Translations under genes and position numbers: made by a program
Shown: positions 17,419 to 24,556 of the stretch, piece by piece
Layout of the letters: every line of letters starts with the position of its first letter
How positions within the stretch are numbered: the first letter of the stretch is position 1
Notes under the pieces: model-generated
Databases searched by the model: none
Told to the model about the DNA's origin: nothing
What the model saw: only the letters and a program-made list of their open reading frames with translations
Assembly: GCF_003602005.1 (NCBI RefSeq)
Contig: NZ_QZWD01000027.1
Span: 1 to 37,209 of the forward strand
Source of the DNA: Salinisphaera sp. Q1T1-3
GTDB taxonomy: Bacteria; Pseudomonadota; Gammaproteobacteria; Nevskiales; Salinisphaeraceae
Direction: 5' to 3'
DNA: 37,209 bases

Positions 17419-19794
17419 ATGACGCTGCGCAACGTCGATGCCCTGTTTTCGGCGCGCCGGGTCAACGTGTTCGGCGCGCCCGATACGGCGGCCCAGCGCC
17501 AGCTGGTCGATAATATCCGCGCCAGCGCCGGTGAGGCATTCACCCATGTCACGGGCCGGCCGAGCCGCTGGCAGTTTCCGGGCGACCCCGGCCCGGTCGG
17601 CGTCATTCTCGATGCGCGCTGGGCGCGACCGCGGGCCATCAGCGCACTGGCCGAGGCCGGCTGCCGGGCCTTGGTCTGGGCCGCCCCCACCGACGTCACC
17701 GACGATGTGCTGCGGGCCGCGCGGCCAACCAATCTGCGCATCCTCGGGGGCCGCTCGGCCGGTGTGATCGACCCGCGGAACGGTCTGAACATGACCACCC
17801 TGTCGCTGACGCCGCGGGCCGGGCAGGTCGCGCTCATCAGCCAGTCGCAATCGCTCACAGCCGGCGCGCTCGACTGGGCGCTCGGGCGCAATATCGGCTT
17901 TTCCTGGCTGGCCTGCACGGGTGCCGAGGCCGATATCGACACCGCCGATCTGCTCGATCACGCCGCGCTCGATCCACGCACGCGGGCCGTGGTGCTGCAG
18001 GTCAGCGAGATCAAGCATCCGCGCAAGTTCATGTCGGCGGCCCGGGCGGCGGCCCGCGTCAAGCCGGTGCTCGTGCTCCAGACCCGCGCCCGGGACACCG
18101 CCACGCGCGACGGGCCGGACCCGGTGCGCTCGGCCGCGTTCGCCCGCGCGGGCCTGGTCGAATGCGAAAACCTGGGCGGCTTGTTCGACGGTCTGGCCGC
18201 CCTGGAGCTTCTGCCCCGCGTTACCCGGGATCGCGTGATGGTCCTGGGCAACGGTGCGGGTGTCTGCGCCCTGGCCGACGACGCCCTGCGCCGCCAGTCC
18301 CTGAAAGCCGCCCGGCCGGGCGATGATATGGCCGAGGCCCTGCCCCGCATCGCCCCGCGCGCCCACGACACGGCGGCGGGCATCGATCTGGCCGCCTCTA
18401 GCATCGACGAGACCGTGGCCACGCTGCGCGCGGCGCTGGCGGAGAAACAGGCCGATGCGGTGCTGTTCGTGCACAGTCCCGTCGCCGGGCATCCACACGC
18501 GCCGATGGTCGATGCCATTGCCCGGGCCGCGCTCGACCCGCGCCTGATGACGGTCTGGCTCGGGCTGCAGACGGCGCTGCCGGCCCGGGCCTCGGCGGCC
18601 GAGGCCCGCCTGGCGACATTCGCGTCGGTGGACGAAGCCGCCCGGGCGATCCGCTACCGGCGTCAGTATCACGATACCCGGGCGTTGTTGACCGCCACGC
18701 CGCCGCCCGATCCGACCGTGACCGCCGACGTCGACAACCAACGACACCGGCTGGCGGTACTCGCCGCCGACGGCGTGGAATGGCTGTCGGCCGAGGATAC
18801 GGCCGAGCTGCTGGCCGACTACGGGATTCTCGGGGCAGCCAGCGGCCAGCCCGACTCGGATCCGTCGATTCGCGTGCGTATCGAGGTCATGCCACATCGC
18901 GAATTCGGCATGGTCATGCGCGTGACCGACGAGTCGCTCGGCGTGCCGCCGGCCTACGGCTTCGCGCCGCTGGATGCCCTGCTCGCGCGGCGCATGCTCG
19001 AAGGCGCGAGCGCCGGCCGGCTGAGCGCCACCGCCCAGGCTTTCGAGGCCCTCGCCCAGGCCCTGGTGCGCCTGTCCAAGCTCGTGGTCGATCTGACCCG
19101 CATCATCCGCCTGGACCTGCATCTGGGTATCGGGCCGCAGGGCCGGCTGCATGCGCCGACCGACACACTCATCGAGATCACCGACGCGCCGCCAGCCGAG
19201 CGCGAACGTCTGGCGATGTCGCCCTATCCGGCCCGAATGCGCCACCGCGTGACCCTGCGCGGCGAGCACACCTATGTGGTCCGGGCGATTCGCCCATCCG
19301 ACGAACCGATGGTGCTCGATCTGCTGGAAAGCCTGTCGCCCGAGGAGATCCGGCTGCGCTTTTTCACCTACATCCGGCATTTCTCGCACGACATGGCGGC
19401 GCGCATCACGCAGGTGGACTACGACCGCGAGGTCTCGCTGGTCATCAGCCCGGCCGACAACAGCACCGTGCTGGCCGGCATGGGGACCATCATCGCCGAT
19501 CCGGACGGCCATCAGGCCGAGTTCGCGGTGCTCGTCCACCACGCCCATACGGGCGTCGGGCTTGGCCGTCATCTGCTCGACTGCCTCCTGCGCCAGGCCG
19601 GCGCCCGCGGCATCGACACGGTCTATGGCGATATCCTCACGCATAACCGCCCCATGCTGGAGCTCGCCCGCAGCCTGGGCTTCGCCCTCCAGCGCTCGCT
19701 CGACGATCCAACCAGCGTGCGCGCCGAAATCGACGTCGCGCGCTACCGACAGGCCAGCGAACAGGCCACCCGCACAGCCGACGACACTGCATGA
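17419..19794 (+). CDS. PatZ-like protein: acyl-CoA synthetase-type domains plus GNAT acetyltransferase
   Basis: This 791-residue protein resembles the Pat/PatZ/YfiQ lysine acetyltransferases, which acetylate acetyl-CoA synthetase and other proteins. An N-terminal CoA-binding Rossmann domain (about 1-125) is followed by succinyl-CoA ligase-like domains. VALISQSQSLTAGALDWAL lies near residue 135, and the region continues to about 420. An ATP-grasp remnant and a C-terminal GNAT domain (about 610-775, acetyl-CoA site around HTGVGLGRHL) complete it. E. coli PatZ has 886 residues. The shortfall lies mainly between LLADYGI and IRVRIEVMPHREFG, where most of the first ATP-grasp subdomain is missing. 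GGGGGCAGG precedes the ATG. The stop overlaps the DUF924 start. An allosteric rather than catalytic role for the synthetase part is inferred. Confidence 0.85.
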   Translation: MTLRNVDALFSARRVNVFGAPDTAAQRQLVDNIRASAGEAFTHVTGRPSRWQFPGDPGPVGVILDARWARPRAISALAEAGCRALVWAAPTDVTDDVLRAARPTNLRILGGRSAGVIDPRNGLNMTTLSLTPRAGQVALISQSQSLTAGALDWALGRNIGFSWLACTGAEADIDTADLLDHAALDPRTRAVVLQVSEIKHPRKFMSAARAAARVKPVLVLQTRARDTATRDGPDPVRSAAFARAGLVECENLGGLFDGLAALELLPRVTRDRVMVLGNGAGVCALADDALRRQSLKAARPGDDMAEALPRIAPRAHDTAAGIDLAASSIDETVATLRAALAEKQADAVLFVHSPVAGHPHAPMVDAIARAALDPRLMTVWLGLQTALPARASAAEARLATFASVDEAARAIRYRRQYHDTRALLTATPPPDPTVTADVDNQRHRLAVLAADGVEWLSAEDTAELLADYGILGAASGQPDSDPSIRVRIEVMPHREFGMVMRVTDESLGVPPAYGFAPLDALLARRMLEGASAGRLSATAQAFEALAQALVRLSKLVVDLTRIIRLDLHLGIGPQGRLHAPTDTLIEITDAPPAERERLAMSPYPARMRHRVTLRGEHTYVVRAIRPSDEPMVLDLLESLSPEEIRLRFFTYIRHFSHDMAARITQVDYDREVSLVISPADNSTVLAGMGTIIADPDGHQAEFAVLVHHAHTGVGLGRHLLDCLLRQAGARGIDTVYGDILTHNRPMLELARSLGFALQRSLDDPTSVRAEIDVARYRQASEQATRTADDTA

Positions 19795-20348
19795 CACCGA
19801 CCCCGCCTGCCGCCGCCCGCGATGTCCTCGCGTTCTGGTTCGACACGCTCGAGCCGCATCAATGGTTCGTCGCCGATGAGCGCGTCGACCGGCATATCGC
19901 CGCCCGCTTTGGCGCGCTGCTGCCGGCAGCCCGGGCCGGCTGGCTCGCGGACTGGCGCGACACACCGGACGGCCGACTCGCCGAAATTCTGGTGCTCGAC
20001 CAGTTCGCACGGAATATCCATCGTGGCACCGCCGAAGCCTTTGCCGGCGATGCCCTGGCCCGCGAGCGGGCCGACGCCGCCATTGCAGCCGAAGCCGACA
20101 GCGCGTTGCCGGTCGCGCGCCGTGTCTTTGTCTACATGCCGTTCATGCACAGCGAATCGATCGCCGATCACGATCGAGCCGCCCGGTTGTTCGATGTCCC
20201 CGGCATGGAGACCCAGCAACATCACGAAGCCCGCCATCGCGCCGTGCTCGAACGTTTCGGGCGCTATCCGCAACGCAACGCGGCCCTGGGACGCGAATCC
20301 ACGGCCGAAGAAGCCGCGTTCCTTGCCGAACCCGGCGCTGCTTTTTGA
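19791..20348 (+). CDS. DUF924 family protein
   Basis: A 185-residue soluble, helix-rich protein of family PF06041 (DUF924, TPR-like fold). Family hallmarks are VLAFWFDTLEPHQWF at the N-terminus, ILVLDQFARNIHRG, the central RVFVYMPFMHSES and the closing RFGRYPQRNAALGR. No biochemical function is established for the family. ATG 19791 overlaps the preceding stop by 4 nt (ATGA), which indicates co-translation with the PatZ-like protein. This linkage is the only functional hint. Confidence 0.9.
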   Translation: MTPTPPAAARDVLAFWFDTLEPHQWFVADERVDRHIAARFGALLPAARAGWLADWRDTPDGRLAEILVLDQFARNIHRGTAEAFAGDALARERADAAIAAEADSALPVARRVFVYMPFMHSESIADHDRAARLFDVPGMETQQHHEARHRAVLERFGRYPQRNAALGRESTAEEAAFLAEPGAAF

Positions 20349-20424
20349 GCCGGCGCGTCTCGTGAGCGCCGATATCGCATCGCAACGCGGCCCGTTTCAG
20401 GTCGGCCCGAGCCGGACGGCTGCC

Positions 20425-21297
20425 ATGAGCCGCCGTGCCCTGCGTCTGCTGTGGTGCTCGATGCTCGGTCTCGCCGCGCTCGCGACCCCGCCGGCGATGG
20501 CCTGGGGCCCGCAGGGCCATGCCCTGGTCGCCGATATCGCCAGCGCCCATCTCGCACCGGAAACACGCACGGCGGTGACACGCCTGCTGGCAATCGAAAA
20601 CCGCCAGCGGCTCGACGAGATCGCCGCCTGGCCCGACGCGATTCGCAGCGACCGGCCCGAAACCGGTGCCTGGCACTACGTGGATATCCCGCGTGCGGCC
20701 ACGCATTACGACAAACGACGGGACTGCCCGGCCGGTCGCTGCGTTGTCACGCAAATCGCACATTTCGCCGCCATACTCGGTGACCGGCATCAGCCGTCCA
20801 CGGATCGACTGGTCGCCTTGAAATTCCTCGTCCACTTCGTCGGCGACGTCCATCAGCCGCTGCACGCTGCCGATGACAACGACAAGGGCGGCAACACCGT
20901 GCAACTGACGTATTTCGGCCGCCGCACCAATCTGCACCGCATCTGGGACAGCGCGATCGTCGATCGGGCGCTGGGCCTGCACGTCGGCCCGCAGTTCCAG
21001 ATCGCGCTACCCGCAACGCGTACCGCCGCCCGTACGCTGGATGACATGATCACGGCAGCCGAGCGCAATCGCTGGCGCGCCGGTATCGACGCCCGACACA
21101 TCGAACGCGCGGCCGTGCGCTGGGCCAACCAGTCGCATCGACTGGCCCGAACCACGGCTTACGGCAAGCTGCCCGCCGCCCCTCGACGCGACTGGTCGGC
21201 GGGTTATCAACGCCAGGCCTGGCCGGTCGCCCGTCGCCAGCTCCAGCGGGCCGGCATCCGGCTGGCCGACGTCCTCAACGCCGAGCTGGCGCCGTGA
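20425..21297 (+). CDS. Secreted S1/P1-type nuclease
   Basis: This 290-residue precursor has a 26-residue signal peptide ending AMA. Cleavage exposes Trp27 as the mature N-terminus, which in S1/P1 nucleases (PF02265) ligates zinc through its backbone. The zinc ligands are recognisable: WGPQGH (Trp27, His32), WPDAIR, WHYVDIP, HFVGDVHQPLHA, and HRIWDS. These trinuclear-zinc enzymes cleave single-stranded DNA and RNA and may act as 3'-nucleotidases. The location would be the periplasm or outside. ATG 20425 has no strong ribosome-binding site but starts the signal peptide. The next gene encodes a second secreted nuclease, RNase T2. Confidence 0.93.
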   Translation: MSRRALRLLWCSMLGLAALATPPAMAWGPQGHALVADIASAHLAPETRTAVTRLLAIENRQRLDEIAAWPDAIRSDRPETGAWHYVDIPRAATHYDKRRDCPAGRCVVTQIAHFAAILGDRHQPSTDRLVALKFLVHFVGDVHQPLHAADDNDKGGNTVQLTYFGRRTNLHRIWDSAIVDRALGLHVGPQFQIALPATRTAARTLDDMITAAERNRWRAGIDARHIERAAVRWANQSHRLARTTAYGKLPAAPRRDWSAGYQRQAWPVARRQLQRAGIRLADVLNAELAP

Positions 21298-21391
21298 TAT
21301 CGACACGCCAACATCCGATCCTGCACGTCCCGGCCGTCCCGATCCGCGCCCATCGACGTCGTCGTCATCCCATCGCCCCGGACCGCAGCCC

Positions 21392-22147
21392 ATGAAAAAG
21401 ACACGCGCCTCGATCCTCGCCGGTTTCGTTCTCGTCTGGCTGTCCGGCACGGCAAGTGCGGCGACTGTCGGCAACGACATGCCTTCGCTCATGCCCGGAC
21501 GCCTCGGCGATTTCGGTCACTACACCCTGGCGCTGACCTGGCAGCCCGGCTTCTGCGACGGCGACAGCTGTGCCGCCGACCAGCCGCGCGATGTATTGAT
21601 CGGCCTGCACGGCCTGTGGCCGTCGCGCCCACAGGACCTCATCCAACGCGACATCGCCGCCCCGCAGTGGTGGTCGCGCGGCTGCGACTACTATCACCAC
21701 AGCGGTGCCGCCCCCACGCTCGATGCCGATACCCGCCGGTCGCTGGCGCGCATCATGCCGCAGCTCGATTCGGATCTCCTAACCCACGAATACGACAAGC
21801 ACGTGCAGTGCTTCGATTACGTGGCCGATGATTTCTTCGACGCCGCACTCGTCCTGCGCGGGCGCATCGCCGACAGTCCGTTCGGCCGCTGGTTGCAGGA
21901 ACACGCCGAGCAAAGTGTTGCCCGCCATGACCTGCTGGCCGCCTTCGACCGGGCGTTCGACACACAAAAGACCGCGGCCCTGCAGCTGCGCTGTTCCGGC
22001 GATGGCGACAACCGGTTTCTGAGCCAGCTGTGGTTCACGATCCCGCGCGAACATCTGGCGGATTTCCCGCAGGAGGCCGGCCTGATGAATGCCCCCATCG
22101 CCCAACACAACTGCCCGGCCCGTTTCCGCGTGCCGAACTGGTCATAA
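21392..22147 (+). CDS. Secreted RNase T2-family ribonuclease
   Basis: This 251-residue precursor has a signal peptide (KKTR start, hydrophobic core, cleavage after ASA at residue 23). The two catalytic motifs of RNase T2 (PF00445) are intact: LHGLWPS with His73, and HEYDKH with His132, Glu133, Lys136 and His137. Eight Cys residues in the mature part could form the usual disulfides. It cleaves single-stranded RNA via 2',3'-cyclic phosphates, as E. coli RNase I does. Together with the upstream S1/P1 nuclease it suggests extracellular or periplasmic nucleic-acid scavenging. The gap to the upstream gene is 94 nt. Confidence 0.94.
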   Translation: MKKTRASILAGFVLVWLSGTASAATVGNDMPSLMPGRLGDFGHYTLALTWQPGFCDGDSCAADQPRDVLIGLHGLWPSRPQDLIQRDIAAPQWWSRGCDYYHHSGAAPTLDADTRRSLARIMPQLDSDLLTHEYDKHVQCFDYVADDFFDAALVLRGRIADSPFGRWLQEHAEQSVARHDLLAAFDRAFDTQKTAALQLRCSGDGDNRFLSQLWFTIPREHLADFPQEAGLMNAPIAQHNCPARFRVPNWS

Positions 22148-22170
22148 CGTCTCGTCGTCGACCGGCACGG

Positions 22171-22199
22171 TTCACCTCGAGCCGCGTGCACGGTAGGCT
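22171..22199 (+). promoter_or_regulatory. Candidate promoter for tRNA-Arg
   Basis: TTCACC (22171-22176) and TAGGCT (22194-22199) are 17 nt apart. A GC-rich discriminator leads into the tRNA 13 nt further on. The fit to consensus is moderate. Confidence 0.3.
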
Positions 22200-22212
22200 A
22201 AGCGCTCGTCGC

Positions 22213-22289
22213 GTCCGTGTAGCTCAGCAGGATAGAGCAGCCGCCTCCTAAGCGGCAGGTCGCAGGTTCGACTCCTGCCTCGGACGCCA
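22213..22289 (+). tRNA. tRNA-Arg (anticodon CCU)
   Basis: This is a 77-nt cloverleaf with encoded CCA. The anticodon stem GCCGC/GCGGC holds loop CTCCTAA, so the anticodon is CCU, reading AGG. The D stem is GCTC/GAGC. The T arm is GCAGG, loop TTCGACT, then CCTGC. The acceptor stem pairs GTCCGTG with CTCGGAC with one U-U mismatch at positions 6-67; the discriminator is G. It lies between the RNase T2 gene and modE. Confidence 0.95.
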
Positions 22290-22322
22290 TTTCTTCTGCC
22301 CGCGTTCTTCATCGGCAAGCGT

Positions 22323-23132
22323 ATGGCAACGGATGTCTCCCGTCTCGACAGCCAACTGCATCTCGGCCCGCGCACGGGCGGGATCGGGGCACGGCGTATC
22401 GCGCTGCTCGAAGCCATCGGCACGACCGGCTCGATCACCGCGGCGGCCAAGGCCGTCGGCCTGAGTTACAAGGGCGCGTGGGATGCGATCAACGCCATCA
22501 ACAATCTCGCCGATACGCCGCTGGTCGAGCGCAACACCGGTGGGGTCGGCGGTGGCGGCACCACACTGACGGCACGCGGCACCCGCCTGGTCGCCACCTA
22601 TCGCGCCGCCGAGGCCGAGCAGGCCCGTTTTCTCGAACAGCTCAATCGCCGGCTGGCGCATCTGGCCGACGACGATCTCAACCTGATGGAACGACTCGCC
22701 ATGCAGACCAGCGCCCGCAATCAGATGCTCGGCACCGTCACCGGCCTGACCCGCAGCGCGGTCAACGCCGAGGTGAACATCACCCTGCCCGGCGGCGATT
22801 CGCTTACGGCCGTGATCACGAACGCCAGCGCCGACAATCTCGGGCTGGAAACAGACGTTGCGGTCACGGCGCTGGTCAAGGCCAGCTGGGTGATCCTGGC
22901 AGCCGGGGATCTATCGGCCGCATCGCTTTCCACCCGCAATCGCCTGGTCGGCGTCGTCGAATCGGTGACCCGCGATGACGTGTCCAGCGAAGTGACGCTC
23001 AAGCTGCCCGGCGGCGCCACCCTGGCCGCGGTCATCACCCGTGAATCGGCCGATAACCTGGCACTCAAGACGGGCGATACCGCGACCGCGTTGTTCAAGG
23101 CCTCGAGTGTGATTCTTGCGCAGGCAAATTAG
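22323..23132 (+). CDS. modE: ModE-type molybdate-responsive regulator
   Basis: This 269-residue protein has the two-part ModE architecture. A LysR-like winged helix-turn-helix spans about residues 20-115 (ALLEAIGTTGSITAAAKAVGLSYKGAWDAI, GGVGGGGTTLTARG). Two tandem Mop/TOBE domains follow, from about residues 133 and 203 (ARNQMLGTVTGLTR; STRNRLVGVVESVTR), which bind molybdate or tungstate at the dimer interface. Ligand-bound ModE usually represses modABC. No molybdate transporter genes are adjacent. The ATG lies 33 nt after the tRNA, so cotranscription with it is possible. The gene is followed by a non-coding repeat region. Confidence 0.94.
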   Translation: MATDVSRLDSQLHLGPRTGGIGARRIALLEAIGTTGSITAAAKAVGLSYKGAWDAINAINNLADTPLVERNTGGVGGGGTTLTARGTRLVATYRAAEAEQARFLEQLNRRLAHLADDDLNLMERLAMQTSARNQMLGTVTGLTRSAVNAEVNITLPGGDSLTAVITNASADNLGLETDVAVTALVKASWVILAAGDLSAASLSTRNRLVGVVESVTRDDVSSEVTLKLPGGATLAAVITRESADNLALKTGDTATALFKASSVILAQAN

Positions 23133-23206
23133 CTCGCGGACCTGTCTTCGGCTCGGCTGGGTTCAGGCTCGCGAACCGACAGCGTTCGAGAATGCGCCCA
23201 ACCCCG

Positions 23207-23237
23207 GTTAAAGCCGCACGCGAATGGCGACGACTCG
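23207..23237 (+). repeat. Direct repeat, left copy, flanking element A
   Basis: GTTAAAGCCGCACG followed by GAATGGCGACGACTC-like sequence recurs with few changes at 23883-23912, just beyond the right end of element A. The copies are in the same orientation about 676 nt apart. They could be a long imperfect target duplication or remains of a neighbouring element copy. The surrounding 23133-23312 contains no gene. Confidence 0.5.
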
Positions 23238-23312
23238 CAGCCAACGGATGAAAATATAGAGTCAGCCAGCGACTTCGGCGGATTGAACACTGTCGAGAAT
23301 GGCTTGAATTCC

Positions 23313-23877
23313 GGTTTCGCACTGCCGTGCGAGTCACTTTCGTTTGCTTGTCCAAACGAAAGTAACCAAAGAAAAAGACACCCGCTTCCGCGCCGGCTAA
23401 CGCCGGTCCACTCCGATGCTCAGTCCCAGCGGACGCGGCAAAAAACTCACATCGCTTTGGCGATGCTCAGACAGCTTTGCCGCGCCGGCGCGGTGCGCCG
23501 GACACCTCTGGGCCCTGCGCGTCTCCGTCGGCATCAGACGGCACTCGATACAGAGCTGGGAAATTTGGCGCGGGAGTCGTGCCGAAACGTACAGTGTTGT
23601 CGAGCGTAGCGAGTCGACTCCTGACCTGCGGCCGCCGTGCCTGTATTCCACCCCGTCAGGCCGGCGACGGAGAGGCGTGCCAGCGGCGGGTGTCCGGCGT
23701 ATACGCCGATGTGTACAGCCTGTTTGAGGACCGCCAAAGCGGGCCGAGTTCTGGACACATCCCGACGCTGGCGCGCATCGGAGTGGACCCGCGAAGCGGG
23801 CGCCGGACCGGGTGCGCTTCTTTCGGTTACCTTTCTTGCGCAAACAAGAAAGGTGACTCGCACATCAGTGCGAAACC
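23313..23877. repeat. Element A: 565-bp non-coding element with long inverted arms
   Basis: Both ends start with GGTTTCGCACTG when read inward, then reach GCGAGTCAC, a hairpin, and a CCAAAGAAAA or CCGAAAGAA segment; the arms are about 65-70 nt. The left hairpin pairs 23336-23346 with 23353-23363 (11 bp). The right one pairs 23829-23838 with 23845-23854 (10 bp). The interior shares the TCAGACAG...GCGCCGGACACC framework with element B at 31861-32352. Open frames inside are typical of the 'hypothetical proteins' often called in such repeats and are not supported. No transposase is encoded, so it is non-autonomous if mobile. Confidence 0.75.
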
Positions 23878-23882
23878 GCCCA

Positions 23883-23912
23883 GTTAAAGCCGCACGTGGA
23901 TGCGACGACTCA
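23883..23912 (+). repeat. Direct repeat, right copy, flanking element A
   Basis: It starts GTTAAAGCCGCACG and ends GCGACGACTC, matching 23207-23237 with a few substitutions and one indel. It lies 5 nt outside element A. Confidence 0.5.
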
Positions 23913-24001
23913 GAACGCGAAAAGATCACACGCACGAAAGCCGCTCCCACCGCGCGACCACAAACACCATCCCGCCGGTCCGCAAAAGACAGTTGCCTGC
24001 G

Positions 24002-24436
24002 TCAGTCAGTCGCCGGCACAAACTGCAACATCCCAATCACCCGCCGATATGCCCCCGCATCCACCTCACTCGGATGCTGCCGCCCGTTATTCACGGGCAC
24101 TTCGGCAAAATCAAACGGACTCATCCCATCCAGACAAGCGACGTTGACCCCGTATTGCTCGGGGTTGGAGCGCCGCTGATGGTGTGTATAGATTCCGCAG
24201 CGCGAGCAGAAATAATGCTTGGCCGCGTGCGTGCCGAAGGTATAGCAACTCAGCACGTCGGCACCGGCCACAATCTGGATATCGGCAAGCGCGGCCGAAA
24301 CCGCGACCGCACCGCGCATTGAACAGTAAGAACAATCACAACGTCGCGCGGTGCGAAGGCCATCGGCCAAACGCACGTGAAATTGCACGCCGCCGCAATG
24401 GCAGGCACCGTCGAGCACATCGGTATCGGGGTCCAT
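24002..24436 (-). CDS. GFA / CENP-V-like zinc-binding protein
   Basis: The 144-residue product belongs to the GFA family (PF04828), named for glutathione-dependent formaldehyde-activating enzyme. The zinc-binding Cys sets are visible: CHCGG (Cys12, Cys14), CDCSYC (Cys33, Cys35, Cys38) and CSRCG (Cys77, Cys80). Most members have unknown substrates, and the formaldehyde-glutathione activity of the prototype has been questioned. ATG 24436 faces the divergent recC promoter region across a 120-nt gap. Its 3' end abuts the repeat region containing element A. Confidence 0.9.
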   Translation of the reverse strand: MDPDTDVLDGACHCGGVQFHVRLADGLRTARRCDCSYCSMRGAVAVSAALADIQIVAGADVLSCYTFGTHAAKHYFCSRCGIYTHHQRRSNPEQYGVNVACLDGMSPFDFAEVPVNNGRQHPSEVDAGAYRRVIGMLQFVPATD

Positions 24437-24556
24437 TGGCCGTCCCAGATTGGCCTAAAGCCGCGCTTCGATACTACGCCGCCCCTGCCGTGCTCGACAG
24501 GATCACGTGCTGACCCACCACCCCGTTAAACTGGTCCCCGTCGAATCGGGGCACGC

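Noticed and set aside
16792-20010. Very long minus-strand open frame (over 1000 codons) antisense to the PatZ-like gene
   Set aside because: Only its last ~170 codons (MOSC domain, 16792-17304) look like protein. The rest mirrors a strongly supported plus-strand gene in GC-rich DNA where stops are rare, and has low-complexity Arg/Gly/Gln-rich translation.
22323-23132. Molybdate transporter operon next to modE
   Set aside because: No modABC-like genes lie in the window; flanking sequence is a tRNA on one side and a non-coding repeat on the other.
23637-24179. Open frames within and beside element A resembling 'hypothetical proteins'
   Set aside because: They arise from the repeat's inverted arms (translations such as 'VTFLAQTRKVTR'), occur on both strands and in several frames, and lack start signals.
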